Source: Fusobacterium_C necrophorum_A (GTDB lineage Bacteria; Fusobacteriota; Fusobacteriia; Fusobacteriales; Fusobacteriaceae). From it: DNA of 64,000 nucleotides. The translations under genes and the position numbers were made by a program. The stretch is taken from NCBI RefSeq assembly GCF_004134945.1, contig NZ_SBAP01000016.1:1-64000 (forward strand), in the 5' to 3' direction. The notes under the pieces were generated by a model. It was not told the origin of the DNA and did not search any database. It saw nothing but the letters and a program-made list of their open reading frames with translations. Shown piece after piece: positions 1 to 7,815 of the stretch (positions are counted from its first letter, which is position 1; every line of letters begins with the position of its first letter).

Positions 1-42
1 TTTAGGGATTTTAAAGATTTTATCTTTAAAATCCTTTTTTTT
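1..42 (+). terminator. Rho-independent terminator, repeat-family copy (cut by window edge)
   Basis: A near-perfect hairpin (GGATTTTAAAGA pairing with TCTTTAAAATCC) is followed by a long T run. It belongs to the same family as the copies at 6749-6807 and 54136-54195. The gene it terminates lies left of the window. Confidence 0.7.
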
Positions 43-168
43 ATTAAAAATAAGCCTCTATTCATGATGATTTTTCAGTATATAAGATTTTTATATTGTT
101 GGAATCATTTGAATCTATCATAGTAGTAATTACTTAGTCTAATAATACTTAATCATAAAATATTTTTC

Positions 169-199
169 TTGACTTAGTGTTAACTCTAAGTGATAAAAT
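169..199 (+). promoter_or_regulatory. MerR-type promoter with 19-bp spacer and palindromic operator
   Basis: A -35 TTGACT (169-174) and -10 TAAAAT (194-199) are separated by 19 bp. The spacer carries the near-palindrome ACTTAG..CTAAGT centred on GTTAAC. A long spacer filled by a dyad is the hallmark of MerR-family activated promoters. It sits directly upstream of an RBS (AAAGGAGG) and a flavodoxin-like remnant. No merR gene is visible in the window. Confidence 0.7.
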
Positions 200-227
200 A
201 AACTTATTAAAAAAAGGAGGAGATCAT

Positions 228-334
228 ATGAGGAAAAAATTAGTTGTGTATTCTTCACATAGAGAAGAAAAGTATTCAAGAAGCAATATATTAATCCAGA
301 AAAAGGTAATATAGAGAAAGTAGGGGAATATTAA
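228..334 (+). pseudogene. 5' remnant of a flavodoxin-like gene, frameshifted
   Basis: After a good RBS and ATG the first codons read MRKKLVVYSSHREEKYS, like the first strand and FMN-binding loop of short flavodoxins. The ATG frame stops at 312-314. A +1 shift near 272 would continue as a flavodoxin-like stretch (PEKGNIEKVGEY) to a stop at 332-334. Only about 35 residues remain of a family usually 140-180 long. The flavodoxin assignment rests on the pattern LVVYxS...EKGN and is moderate. Confidence 0.45.
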
Positions 335-339
335 CTAAT

Positions 340-453
340 ATTCCGATAAGGTATGTTGGTATTGCAGATGAAATCGCAGAGCTTGCGGATTTGTTGTTAA
401 CAGATAGATGTTCTTTGATAACAGGAAGCAATTTTTTAATTGATAGTGGATAA
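340..453 (+). pseudogene. 3' remnant of a short-chain dehydrogenase (SDR)
   Basis: The frame reads IPIRYVGIADEIAELADLLL then TDRCSLITGSNFLIDSG before a stop at 451-453. This is the classic C-terminal end of SDR enzymes (R-x-G-x-x-x-E-I-A ... ITGSNxxxDGG). Nothing of the Rossmann fold or the YxxxK active site remains upstream, and the open frame is closed by a stop at 307-309. It lies directly after the flavodoxin remnant, so the locus is a fused scar of two genes. Confidence 0.7.
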
Positions 454-530
454 CAGCTTTATGTTCATATGGAAAATTACAAGCTGAAAAATAAATGATA
501 ATAAAAAAGTGAAAGGGGAGAGTGACTATC

Positions 531-1118
531 TTGCCAAATAAAAAAATTATGAAAGACTCTTTTGATTTTCTTCACACTGCACTGATTATTGTAGATATGC
601 AGAATGATTTTTTACTTGAAGATGCTCCTATTTGTTGTCCTGGGGGATTAGATATTGTAAAAAATATAGAAAAACTGGCCAGATATTTTAGAACAAATAA
701 TCAGCCGGTTATTTTTACACAAGATGAGCACCAGAAACAAGATTTTGGTTTGGAGTTAAATCGTGAAGAACCCGAGCATTGTTTAGAGGGAACTTGTGGG
801 GTTGATTTTCATAAAGACTTAAAGCCTTATGAAAATGATTATATAATAAAAAAGCATAGATATAGTGCTTTTTTTGAAACCGATTTGGATTTATTGCTTC
901 GAGGACTTGATATGAATACTCTTATTTTAACCGGTGTTGCTACTGATGTATGTGTTGAAGCAACGGCACAGGCTGCTCAACAATTAGGATATCATGTGAT
1001 AGTAATTCCCGAATGTGTTGCAGGAACATCTTTCATAGCACATCAGGCGGCCTTGGATCATATAAAGTATATTGGGGGAAAAATTACTTCGCTTAATAAG
1101 ATTCTTGGAGATTCATGA
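531..1118 (+). CDS. Isochorismatase-family cysteine hydrolase (nicotinamidase-like)
   Basis: A 195-residue cytosolic hydrolase of the isochorismatase/nicotinamidase superfamily, which hydrolyses amides through an Asp-Lys-Cys triad. The Asp lies in IIVDMQNDF (about residue 22), the Lys in the IIKKHRYSAFF segment, and the Cys in TGVATDVCVEATA, where the cis-peptide-type VATDVC motif is intact. I prefer the TTG at 531 because AGGGGAG lies about ten bases upstream; the GTG at 522 is too close to it, and ATG 549 is a further alternative. The metal-binding signature that would prove nicotinamidase is not clear, so the substrate (nicotinamide, N-carbamoylsarcosine, other) is open. It stands alone downstream of the decayed locus. 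Confidence 0.85.
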   Translation: MPNKKIMKDSFDFLHTALIIVDMQNDFLLEDAPICCPGGLDIVKNIEKLARYFRTNNQPVIFTQDEHQKQDFGLELNREEPEHCLEGTCGVDFHKDLKPYENDYIIKKHRYSAFFETDLDLLLRGLDMNTLILTGVATDVCVEATAQAAQQLGYHVIVIPECVAGTSFIAHQAALDHIKYIGGKITSLNKILGDS

Positions 1119-1264
1119 GATTGCTTAAGTGACTGAAAATGCCTTCTTAATTATTTTAATGAGATTGAAAACTTATAAAATGTTGTCTATCATTCCGAAA
1201 AAGAGATATAAAAATAGTTATACTTGTATATTTATCTATAATATAATATTTTGTAAAATAAATC

Positions 1265-1293
1265 TTTACAAAATATAAATAAAAGAATATAAT
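1265..1293 (+). promoter_or_regulatory. Sigma70-type promoter of the Opp/Nik-type operon
   Basis: TTTACA (1265-1270) and TATAAT (1288-1293) are separated by 17 bp. Transcription from here would give a leader of about 120 nt before the first ATG at 1422. The rest of the 1119-1421 gap has no ORF. Confidence 0.6.
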
Positions 1294-1308
1294 GCTAATA
1301 GAATCTGT

Positions 1309-1382
1309 TTCTTAAGAAGAGATGTAGGAACTTGGAAGTTTTTTACAGTGAAATGAATCAGGAGAGAGGACATTCTTAAGAA
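1309..1382 (+). promoter_or_regulatory. Candidate structured 5' leader closed by a 10-bp helix
   Basis: The 10-mer TTCTTAAGAA occurs at 1309-1318 and again at 1373-1382. Because it is self-complementary, the two copies can pair as the closing helix of a 54-nt domain in the leader RNA, or serve as two operator half-sites 64 bp apart. I recognise no known riboswitch class inside. Confidence 0.3.
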
Positions 1383-1421
1383 GATTGAAAAATAAAATAT
1401 ATCATAGAGGAGGATAGAGTT

Positions 1422-3059
1422 ATGAAAAAAAGAAGAAATATTGTAAGCAAAGTCATTACCCTTTGCTTTATGCTGCTATTGTTCGCATGTTCTCGGGCTT
1501 CAGAGGATAATAAAGAAATTCCAAGAGACCGAAAAGGAAGAGCCAATGATGAAATTATAGTTTCTATGGGAGCAAGAATTCCCCATGAATTCGATCCGAA
1601 AGAAAGATATGGAATGTACAACGAAGCACACATTACTCACAGTACTTTGCTTAGAAGAACGGCAGATTTAGAGATTGTGGGAGATTTTGCAAAAAATTAT
1701 ACCGTATCTGATGATGGATTGGTATGGACATTTGATTTACATGATGATTTTAAATTCTCAAATGGGGAGCCGGTAACAGCAGAAGATGTAAAATTTTCTT
1801 ATGAAATGTTAAAAGAAGATGGAAAGCATTGGGATTTAGATTTTATAGATAAGATAGAAATTCCGAAAAAGAATCAAATTGTATTTAAGTTAAAAGAACC
1901 GAGATCTACCTTTGCCATGTCTCAATTGGTTGAAGTTCCTATTGTACCGAAGGCCCATTATAACGAAAAGTATAAAAATAATCCAATCGGTTCAGGACCT
2001 TATATGGTTGTAGAATATAAACCGGATGAACAAGCCATTTTTGAAATCAATCCATATTATCATGGGAAAAAACCATATTTTAAAAAATGGACTTGGGTAT
2101 TATTAGATGAAAATACAGCATTGGCAGCATTGGAATCAGGAGATGTGGATATGATTTATGCAACTCCTGAATTGGCGGATAAAGAGGTAAAAGGATGTAA
2201 ATTATTTGATATAGAATCCAATGATGTTCGAGGATTATCAATGCCTTATGTGAAAAAAGGAGTGATTAATAATTCGCCGGATGGATATCCTGTAGGAAAC
2301 GATGTTACCAGTGATCCCATTATTAGAAAGGCACTCAATGTAGGAATGAATCGACAAAAAGTGGTGGATACCGTTTTAAACGGACATGGAAAACCTGCTT
2401 ACTCTGTGACTGACGGAACTTCATTCTGGAATCCGGAATCTGTAATTGAAGATAATAAACCGGAAGAAGCTAAAAAGATGTTAGATGAAGCAGGGTGGAT
2501 AGTCGGAGCGGATGGAATTCGAGAGAAAAATGGTATGAAAGCCGAATTTGATTTGTATTATCCGACAAAGGATGCGTTGAGAACGAACGTGGCGGTGGAA
2601 GCTTCCAGTCAAGCTAAAGAATTGGGAATTCATATCAACCTTGTAGGAAGTAACTGGGAAGAAATGATAACCAAATCCCATGAAATTTCAATGTTATATG
2701 CAGGAGGAAGACATAATCCGAATCAATTCTTCCAATCTCATCATCCTAGCACGGCAGGAAAAGGGTGGACCAATGTAACGTTTTATAACAATCCCAAAGT
2801 AACGGAATATTTAGAAAAGGCTATGAGAGCTTCCAGTCTTGAAGAAGCAAATAAATATTGGAAACTTGCTCAATGGGATGGAGACACAGGAGCTTCTACA
2901 AAAGGGGATATTCCTTATGTTTGGCTTGTGAGAATAAATCATACCTATGTGGGAGATAAAAGGATTGATGTTGGAAATCAAGGAATGCACAGTCATGGAC
3001 ATGACTGGTCTTTAATTGCAAATATTGCAGAATGGACTTGGGATGAAAGCATGAAATAA
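1422..3059 (+). CDS. Extracellular solute-binding lipoprotein, Opp/Nik family (SBP_bac_5)
   Basis: A 545-residue periplasmic binding lipoprotein for an ABC importer of peptides or metal chelates. It has a basic N-terminus, a hydrophobic segment and a lipobox (LFAC, Cys23). Family 5 features follow: LVWTFDLHDDFKFSNGEPVT then AEDVKFS near residues 105-130, and a DPIIRKALNVGMNRQ-type segment near 305. The C-terminus carries a striking GMHSHGHDW (His523, 525, 527), which could bind a metal. Family 5 includes NikA/CntA-type nickel or metallophore binders as well as OppA/DppA. The short ATPases downstream also fit the nickel/metallophore subgroup. A strong RBS (GGAGG) precedes the ATG. It is the first gene of a five-gene operon. 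Confidence 0.9.
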   Translation: MKKRRNIVSKVITLCFMLLLFACSRASEDNKEIPRDRKGRANDEIIVSMGARIPHEFDPKERYGMYNEAHITHSTLLRRTADLEIVGDFAKNYTVSDDGLVWTFDLHDDFKFSNGEPVTAEDVKFSYEMLKEDGKHWDLDFIDKIEIPKKNQIVFKLKEPRSTFAMSQLVEVPIVPKAHYNEKYKNNPIGSGPYMVVEYKPDEQAIFEINPYYHGKKPYFKKWTWVLLDENTALAALESGDVDMIYATPELADKEVKGCKLFDIESNDVRGLSMPYVKKGVINNSPDGYPVGNDVTSDPIIRKALNVGMNRQKVVDTVLNGHGKPAYSVTDGTSFWNPESVIEDNKPEEAKKMLDEAGWIVGADGIREKNGMKAEFDLYYPTKDALRTNVAVEASSQAKELGIHINLVGSNWEEMITKSHEISMLYAGGRHNPNQFFQSHHPSTAGKGWTNVTFYNNPKVTEYLEKAMRASSLEEANKYWKLAQWDGDTGASTKGDIPYVWLVRINHTYVGDKRIDVGNQGMHSHGHDWSLIANIAEWTWDESMK

Positions 3060-3140
3060 ATGTGTGTGAGATGAATAACAGTGACAAAGAAGTGATTCCT
3101 TTATGGAATCATTTTTTTGTAAAAAGGAGAAATTAAGAGA

Positions 3141-4118
3141 ATGAAGAAATATTTAAGCATAGTATTCCAAAAAATTTTGAGATGTCTACTTTTATTATTA
3201 GGCGTTTCCATTTTATCTTTTATACTTTTAAAAAATTCGCCTGTAGATCCTGTTATGGCAAGTGTAAATTATGATGTAAATTTGACTCCGGAACAATATC
3301 AGAAAATTGCAGAATATTACGGTTTGGATAAACCTGTCGTAACGCAGTATTTTTTATGGCTTAAAAATTTTATTCAAGGAGATTTTGGAGTTTCTTTGGT
3401 TCATAGAAAACCTGTCATGGAAATGATTCGTATGAGGGCGGGAGCTTCCGCAGCTCTGATGGGAATTTCATGGTTCTTATCGGGAATTCTCGGATTTACA
3501 TTGGGAACAATAGCGGCATTTAAGAGAGAAAAACTGATGGATCGTATCATCAAATGGTTTTCTTACTTGCAGGTAACGGTCCCAACATTTTGGATAGGCT
3601 TAATTTTTTTACTAATTTTTTCGGTACAATTAAAATGGTTGCCAATAGGAATTTCAACTCCAATCGGAAGATTGAGTACAGAAGTTGATTTTGCGGATAA
3701 AATAAGACATTTGATTCTTCCGGTATTTACATTAAGCGTGTTGGGAATTGCAAATGTTACCCTGCATACACGTGAAAAAATGCTGGATGTCTTAAATAGT
3801 GAATATGTTCTTTTTGCAAAAGCAAGAGGAGAAAGTACTTTTGCAATTTTTAAGCATCATGGGATAAGAAATGCTATTGTGCCTGCTATCACAATTCATT
3901 TTTCTTACTTTGGAGAATTATTTGGAGGGTCCGTATTGGCAGAGCAGGTATTTTCTTATCCGGGACTTGGCTCTACCTTAACAGAAGCGGGATTGAAAAG
4001 CGATACTCCTTTACTCTTAGCCATTGTTATGATCGGAGCCGTTTTTGTTTTTCTCGGTAATACAATAGCGGATATATTAAATAGTATTTTGAATCCGAAT
4101 TTAAGGAGGGAAGTATGA
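3141..4118 (+). CDS. ABC permease, OppB/DppB/NikB type
   Basis: A 325-residue inner-membrane permease with about six transmembrane segments, the first at residues 8-31. The cytoplasmic EAA loop is visible as EYVLFAKARGEST...HHGIRNAIVP near residues 225-250; it docks on the ATPase. The periplasmic TM1-TM2 domain with PGLxxPVxxQY-like text (YGLDKPVVTQYFLWLKNF) is typical of the B subunit. The stop overlaps the next start by four bases, so the two permeases are translationally coupled. The 81-bp gap before it contains a weak hairpin (ATTCC...GGAAT) followed by T's, which may attenuate readthrough and leave more binding protein than transporter. Confidence 0.9.
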   Translation: MKKYLSIVFQKILRCLLLLLGVSILSFILLKNSPVDPVMASVNYDVNLTPEQYQKIAEYYGLDKPVVTQYFLWLKNFIQGDFGVSLVHRKPVMEMIRMRAGASAALMGISWFLSGILGFTLGTIAAFKREKLMDRIIKWFSYLQVTVPTFWIGLIFLLIFSVQLKWLPIGISTPIGRLSTEVDFADKIRHLILPVFTLSVLGIANVTLHTREKMLDVLNSEYVLFAKARGESTFAIFKHHGIRNAIVPAITIHFSYFGELFGGSVLAEQVFSYPGLGSTLTEAGLKSDTPLLLAIVMIGAVFVFLGNTIADILNSILNPNLRREV

Positions 4119-4936
4119 AGATAGATGCCAGAATCAAAGTAGTGACATCCATTGTTCTTTCTATTTTTTTGATAGGTCTTATTTTAATATTAAATATTAC
4201 CTTAGAGGAAAAAGGACTGGAAACAAATTCTCTTTTAAAAAATTTATCTCCCTCTGGAAGGTTTTTGTTCGGTACGGATTCTATGGGTAGAGATATGTTT
4301 GTGAGAACCGTAAAAGGTTTGCATTTTTCTTTGTATGTCGGAATTATAGGGGCAGGTATGGGAGTGTTTATTGCTGTATTGTTTGGAATTTTTGCTGCGA
4401 TTGGAAACAAAAAGACCGATAGAATGATTATGTGGATCGTAGATATGTTCATAGGAATGCCGCATATTATTTTTATGATTTTAATCTCTTTTGCGGTAGG
4501 AAAGGGAGCCAGAGGAGTAATTATTGCAACCGCTATTACGCACTGGCCGGCACTGACAAGAGTTATAAGAAATGAAGTGTATAGTATTAAAAATTCTGAG
4601 TATATTATACTATCCGGAAATATGGGAAAGAGTAGATGGTTTATTGTGAAAAATCATATTCTTCCTATCATTTTTCCACAGATTTTTATCGGTTTTGTAT
4701 TATTATTTCCTCATGTTATTTTACATGAAGCTTCCATGACATTTTTGGGATTCGGTTTATCCGCACAACAGCCATCCATTGGAATTATTCTGTCGGAAGC
4801 GGCAAAACATATTTCTTTGGGAAATTGGTGGTTGGTTGTTTTACCGGGATTGGCGTTGATTGTATTGGTGAAGTGTTTTGATACGATGGGAGAATCATTG
4901 CGGATTTTACATAATCCACACATGAGATATTTGTAA
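4115..4936 (+). CDS. ABC permease, OppC/DppC/NikC type
   Basis: A 273-residue inner-membrane permease partnering the B subunit. It begins with one TM helix (about 12-33), then the characteristic FGTDSMGRDMFVRTVKG segment near residues 50-66, as in all DppC/OppC/NikC proteins. The EAA loop reads EYIILSGNMG...HILPIIFP near 163-190. The length fits NikC/CntC. RBS AAGGAGGG lies inside the end of the upstream gene. Position and motif make the role secure; the substrate is not. Confidence 0.9.
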   Translation: MKIDARIKVVTSIVLSIFLIGLILILNITLEEKGLETNSLLKNLSPSGRFLFGTDSMGRDMFVRTVKGLHFSLYVGIIGAGMGVFIAVLFGIFAAIGNKKTDRMIMWIVDMFIGMPHIIFMILISFAVGKGARGVIIATAITHWPALTRVIRNEVYSIKNSEYIILSGNMGKSRWFIVKNHILPIIFPQIFIGFVLLFPHVILHEASMTFLGFGLSAQQPSIGIILSEAAKHISLGNWWLVVLPGLALIVLVKCFDTMGESLRILHNPHMRYL

Positions 4937-4947
4937 GGAGGGAAGAT

Positions 4948-5760
4948 ATGAGTAAGCCTTTATTAAAAGTGGAAGACTTGTCCATTTCTTTTGAGCAATA
5001 TGGAAGGGGCTTGAAAAAATTTATAAGTAAGCCGATTCAATCTCTAAATATAGAAATTTATCGAGGAGAAATCCTTGCAATTGTTGGTGCCAGCGGCTCC
5101 GGAAAAAGTCTTTTAGCTCATGCAATTATGGGAATATTACCTCCAAATGCCGTTGTCAATGGAAGAATATTTTACAATGATGAAATATTGGATTCAAAAA
5201 GAATCAAGAAGTACAGAGGAAATAAAATAGCTTTTGTTCCACAATCCGTAAATTATTTGGATCCTTCCATGAAGGTAAAAAATCAGGTGAAAATAGGATT
5301 AGAGGGTAATAAGCAAGAAAAGAAAATCATCCAGGAAGAGATATTTGAGAAATTTGGACTCAAAAAGAGCGATGGAGAACGGTATCCTTATCAATTGTCG
5401 GGAGGAATGTTACGAAGAGTTCTATTTGCTACGAGTATAGGAAAAAATACAGAACTGATTATTGCAGATGAGCCAACTCCCGGGATTCATCAATCCGTAT
5501 TGGATATAGTTCTGAAGCAACTGAGAGATTTTGCCGATAAAGGCATGGGGGTCATGTTGATTACTCATGATATAGGTTCCGCAATAAAAATAGCAGATAG
5601 AATAACTGTTTTTAAAGACGGAAATACCATAGAGACTTCCCCAAGTAGCTATTTCATAGGAAATGGAGAAAAGTTGCAAGAAGAATATTCACGAAAATTA
5701 TGGTGTTCCTTGCCACAAAATCATTTTTTGGAGGTTGAGTCAGATGGCATTGATAGCTAA
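4948..5760 (+). CDS. ABC ATPase, OppD/NikD type
   Basis: A 270-residue ATPase energising the importer. Walker A is GASGSGKS (47-54), the signature is LSGGMLRR, Walker B is LIIADEPTPG, and the switch His is in LITHDIG. It is clearly shorter than peptide-type OppD (about 320-330 residues) and lacks that family's long C-terminal domain with cysteines. This size matches NikD/CntD and supports a metal or metallophore substrate. RBS GGAGGG precedes the ATG. Its last 17 bases overlap the next gene. Confidence 0.9.
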   Translation: MSKPLLKVEDLSISFEQYGRGLKKFISKPIQSLNIEIYRGEILAIVGASGSGKSLLAHAIMGILPPNAVVNGRIFYNDEILDSKRIKKYRGNKIAFVPQSVNYLDPSMKVKNQVKIGLEGNKQEKKIIQEEIFEKFGLKKSDGERYPYQLSGGMLRRVLFATSIGKNTELIIADEPTPGIHQSVLDIVLKQLRDFADKGMGVMLITHDIGSAIKIADRITVFKDGNTIETSPSSYFIGNGEKLQEEYSRKLWCSLPQNHFLEVESDGIDS

Positions 5761-6379
5761 AAATTTAGGATTTTATTACCGGAGAGATCAATGGATTTTT
5801 AAAGAGATCAATTTTGAAGTTTCTCCGGGGGAAATATTAGGTATTTTTGGATACAGCGGTTGCGGAAAAACAAGTCTCTCCAAAGTGCTTTCCGATTTCT
5901 TATCTCCTGTGGAAGGAGAAGTTTTGATTGACGGAAAAAAACATCAAAAACATAAATTTCGGGAAGTGCAACTGATTTATCAGCATCCCGAAAAAACAAT
6001 GAATCCATTATGGAAAATGAAAAATATATTGGAAGAAAGTTATACACCGGACGATAATTTATTGAATACGTTTGGGATTCGAAAAGAATGGTTGGACAGG
6101 TATCCGATAGAATTATCAGGAGGAGAGCTACAACGATTTTCGATAGTGAGGTCTCTAAATCCCAATACAAAATATCTTATTGCGGACGAAATGACGACCA
6201 TGCTCGACGGAATTACACAGGCATTTATTTGGAAAAGTCTTTTGAAAATTGTGAGAGAAAGAAATCTGGGTTTGATTGTCATAAGCCATGAGAAAGACAT
6301 TATTGAGAAAATTTGTGATAAATGTCTTAACATGGAAAGCAATACTTTAATCCGATTGAAAGAAAGGAAAACAGTATAA
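5744..6379 (+). CDS. ABC ATPase, OppF/NikE type
   Basis: A 211-residue ATPase, the second nucleotide-binding subunit. Walker A is GYSGCGKTS (36-44), the signature is LSGGELQRFS, Walker B is LIADEMTTM, and the switch His is in VISHEKD. I start it at ATG 5744 (MALIAKNLGF) because GGAGG sits at 5730-5734; an in-frame start 27 codons earlier would add a tail unlike the family. The start lies inside the preceding gene, implying coupling. It is short, ending right after the core fold, as in NikE-like proteins. It closes the operon. Confidence 0.88.
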   Translation: MALIAKNLGFYYRRDQWIFKEINFEVSPGEILGIFGYSGCGKTSLSKVLSDFLSPVEGEVLIDGKKHQKHKFREVQLIYQHPEKTMNPLWKMKNILEESYTPDDNLLNTFGIRKEWLDRYPIELSGGELQRFSIVRSLNPNTKYLIADEMTTMLDGITQAFIWKSLLKIVRERNLGLIVISHEKDIIEKICDKCLNMESNTLIRLKERKTV

Positions 6380-6458
6380 ATACTTTTATTCCACATGAAT
6401 TCTAGGTGCTAATTTATCTTTGATGTTAGAGCAAAATTATGTATTTTTGAAAAGAAAT

Positions 6459-6487
6459 GGTGTTGATAAGATGAGATTATCAACACC
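6459..6487. terminator. Hairpin between operon end and aldolase remnant
   Basis: An 11-bp perfect stem (GGTGTTGATAA / TTATCAACACC) with a 7-base loop. No clean T run follows on the plus strand; on the minus strand it is followed by CATTTCTTTTC. It probably ends one or both convergent units. Confidence 0.45.
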
Positions 6488-6513
6488 AAATAAGGATACA
6501 ATGTATAAATTAT

Positions 6514-6735
6514 TTAAATTTCATCATGCTCTTCTATCCGTTTTCCATAATTTTGGAATCGGATCATCATATGTTTCATTTCTTCTTCCGGAAGGATTTT
6601 TACAGAACCGCAAGATTTTGAAATACAGTAGATTTCAGAACAAAATTCTACTGTTTCAGCAATATGATAGGCTTCCGCTAAATCGTTTCCTCCGGCGATT
6701 GCACCATGGTTGCTGAGAAGAACGGCTTTTTTCCC
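6514..6735 (-). pseudogene. C-terminal remnant of a class II (FucA/AraD-type) aldolase
   Basis: On the minus strand the frame reads GKKAVLLSNHGAIAGGNDLA then EAYHIAETVEFCSEIY and ends KRIEEHDEI-stop. The NHG-x-x-x-x-G-x-x-L-x-x-A motif with the zinc-ligand His is the hallmark of L-fuculose-phosphate/ribulose-5-phosphate epimerase-type aldolases. About 73 C-terminal residues of a family of about 215 remain. The upstream boundary falls about 14 bp from the repeat-family terminator at 6749-6807, where homology ends. The plus-strand ORF of 98 codons across this segment is only its shadow. Confidence 0.75.
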
Positions 6736-6748
6736 TGAAAAGTAGAAT

Positions 6749-6807
6749 ATGAAATTTTCAAAAGGATTTTAGGGTTTTTAGAAATAAAAACTCTCAAATC
6801 CTTTTTT
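6749..6807 (+). terminator. Repeat-family terminator (copy 2)
   Basis: It starts with a 24-bp block (from ATGAAATTTTC) identical to the copy at 54136. The hairpin follows: outer AAAGGATTT/AAATCCTTT, inner GTTTTTA/TAAAAAC, then a T run. Confidence 0.7.
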
Positions 6808-6912
6808 CTATTTTTTTCTTTTTTTATCTTAGAAAAAATGGTATAATAAGTCCATTATGCCGGAGTTCAAAAAACTCTTTGAGAGCATATTATGAGAAAT
6901 ATGGGAGGTAAA

Positions 6913-7725
6913 ATGAAATATAAAGCGGTAGTCTGCGATATGGACGGAACTCTATTGAATGGAGAACATAGGGTCAGTGACAGAAGCAGAAAAATTATAA
7001 AACATATTACAGAAAAAGGGGTAAAGGTATTTTTGGCTTCGGGAAGACCTTATCCGGATATTCAATATTTTAAGGAAAGTTTAGGACTGAATTCTTATAT
7101 CATCAGCAGTAATGGAGCTGTCGTTCATGATGAAAAGGAAAAAGAAATCATGTATTATTCTTTGGAAAAAGAAATTTTGTCCAAGATTTTGGCACTTCCT
7201 TTTGGAAATCTTCACAGGAATTTGTATACAAGGGATTCTTGGTATGTAGAAATAGCCCTACAGGAGTTGTTGCAATTTCACAAAGAATCAGGATTTGCTT
7301 TTCAACAAATTTCAAATTTGGAAGAAAAAAATGATGGAAATGCTACCAAATTGTTTTACTTGGATGAAAGTGAAAAAAATATTTTGGATTTTGAGGAAAT
7401 TTTGAAAGAAGAGTTTCAAGACCAAGTAAGCATCACTCTCTCTACTCCAAATTGTTTGGAAATTATGAAAAAAGGCGTCAATAAGGGAAGAGCCATTCAA
7501 GATACTATGAAACAGTTGGGAATTGCTTTGGAAGAAGTTGTGGCATTTGGGGACGGTCTGAATGATTATGAAATGCTTTCTTTGGTAGGAAGTCCTTTTG
7601 TCATGTCCAATGGAAGTCCGAGATTATTGGAGGCTCTTTCTGATGTTCCGAAAGCTCCTAAGAACACGGAGGACGGAGTGGCACAAATTTTGGAGGAAAT
7701 TTTTTTAACGGAAGAAAGAGAATAA
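6913..7725 (+). CDS. HAD-superfamily Cof-type sugar-phosphate phosphatase
   Basis: A 270-residue cytosolic phosphatase of the Cof/YidA subfamily. Motif I DMDGTLLNG gives the nucleophile Asp9 and acid Asp11; motif II is FLASGRP; motif IV is FGDGLNDYEML near residue 210 with the Mg-binding Asp pair; the cap is the C2B type. I chose ATG 6913 because GGGAGGT lies just upstream, rather than the ATG at 6892. Family members dephosphorylate sugar phosphates or FMN/PLP, so the substrate cannot be read from sequence. A second paralogue sits at 14910. Confidence 0.88.
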   Translation: MKYKAVVCDMDGTLLNGEHRVSDRSRKIIKHITEKGVKVFLASGRPYPDIQYFKESLGLNSYIISSNGAVVHDEKEKEIMYYSLEKEILSKILALPFGNLHRNLYTRDSWYVEIALQELLQFHKESGFAFQQISNLEEKNDGNATKLFYLDESEKNILDFEEILKEEFQDQVSITLSTPNCLEIMKKGVNKGRAIQDTMKQLGIALEEVVAFGDGLNDYEMLSLVGSPFVMSNGSPRLLEALSDVPKAPKNTEDGVAQILEEIFLTEERE

Positions 7726-7815
7726 AAGAAATAATTAATTTTGGAAAGTATGCTATAATATAGCTGTAATGAAGTAATATTTTCTGAAAAATGAAAGGAT
7801 GATAAAGGAGAGAAA

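Noticed and set aside
6420..6716. 98-codon plus-strand ORF downstream of the ABC operon
   Set aside because: It is the complement of the minus-strand aldolase remnant, has no RBS and no protein-like composition.
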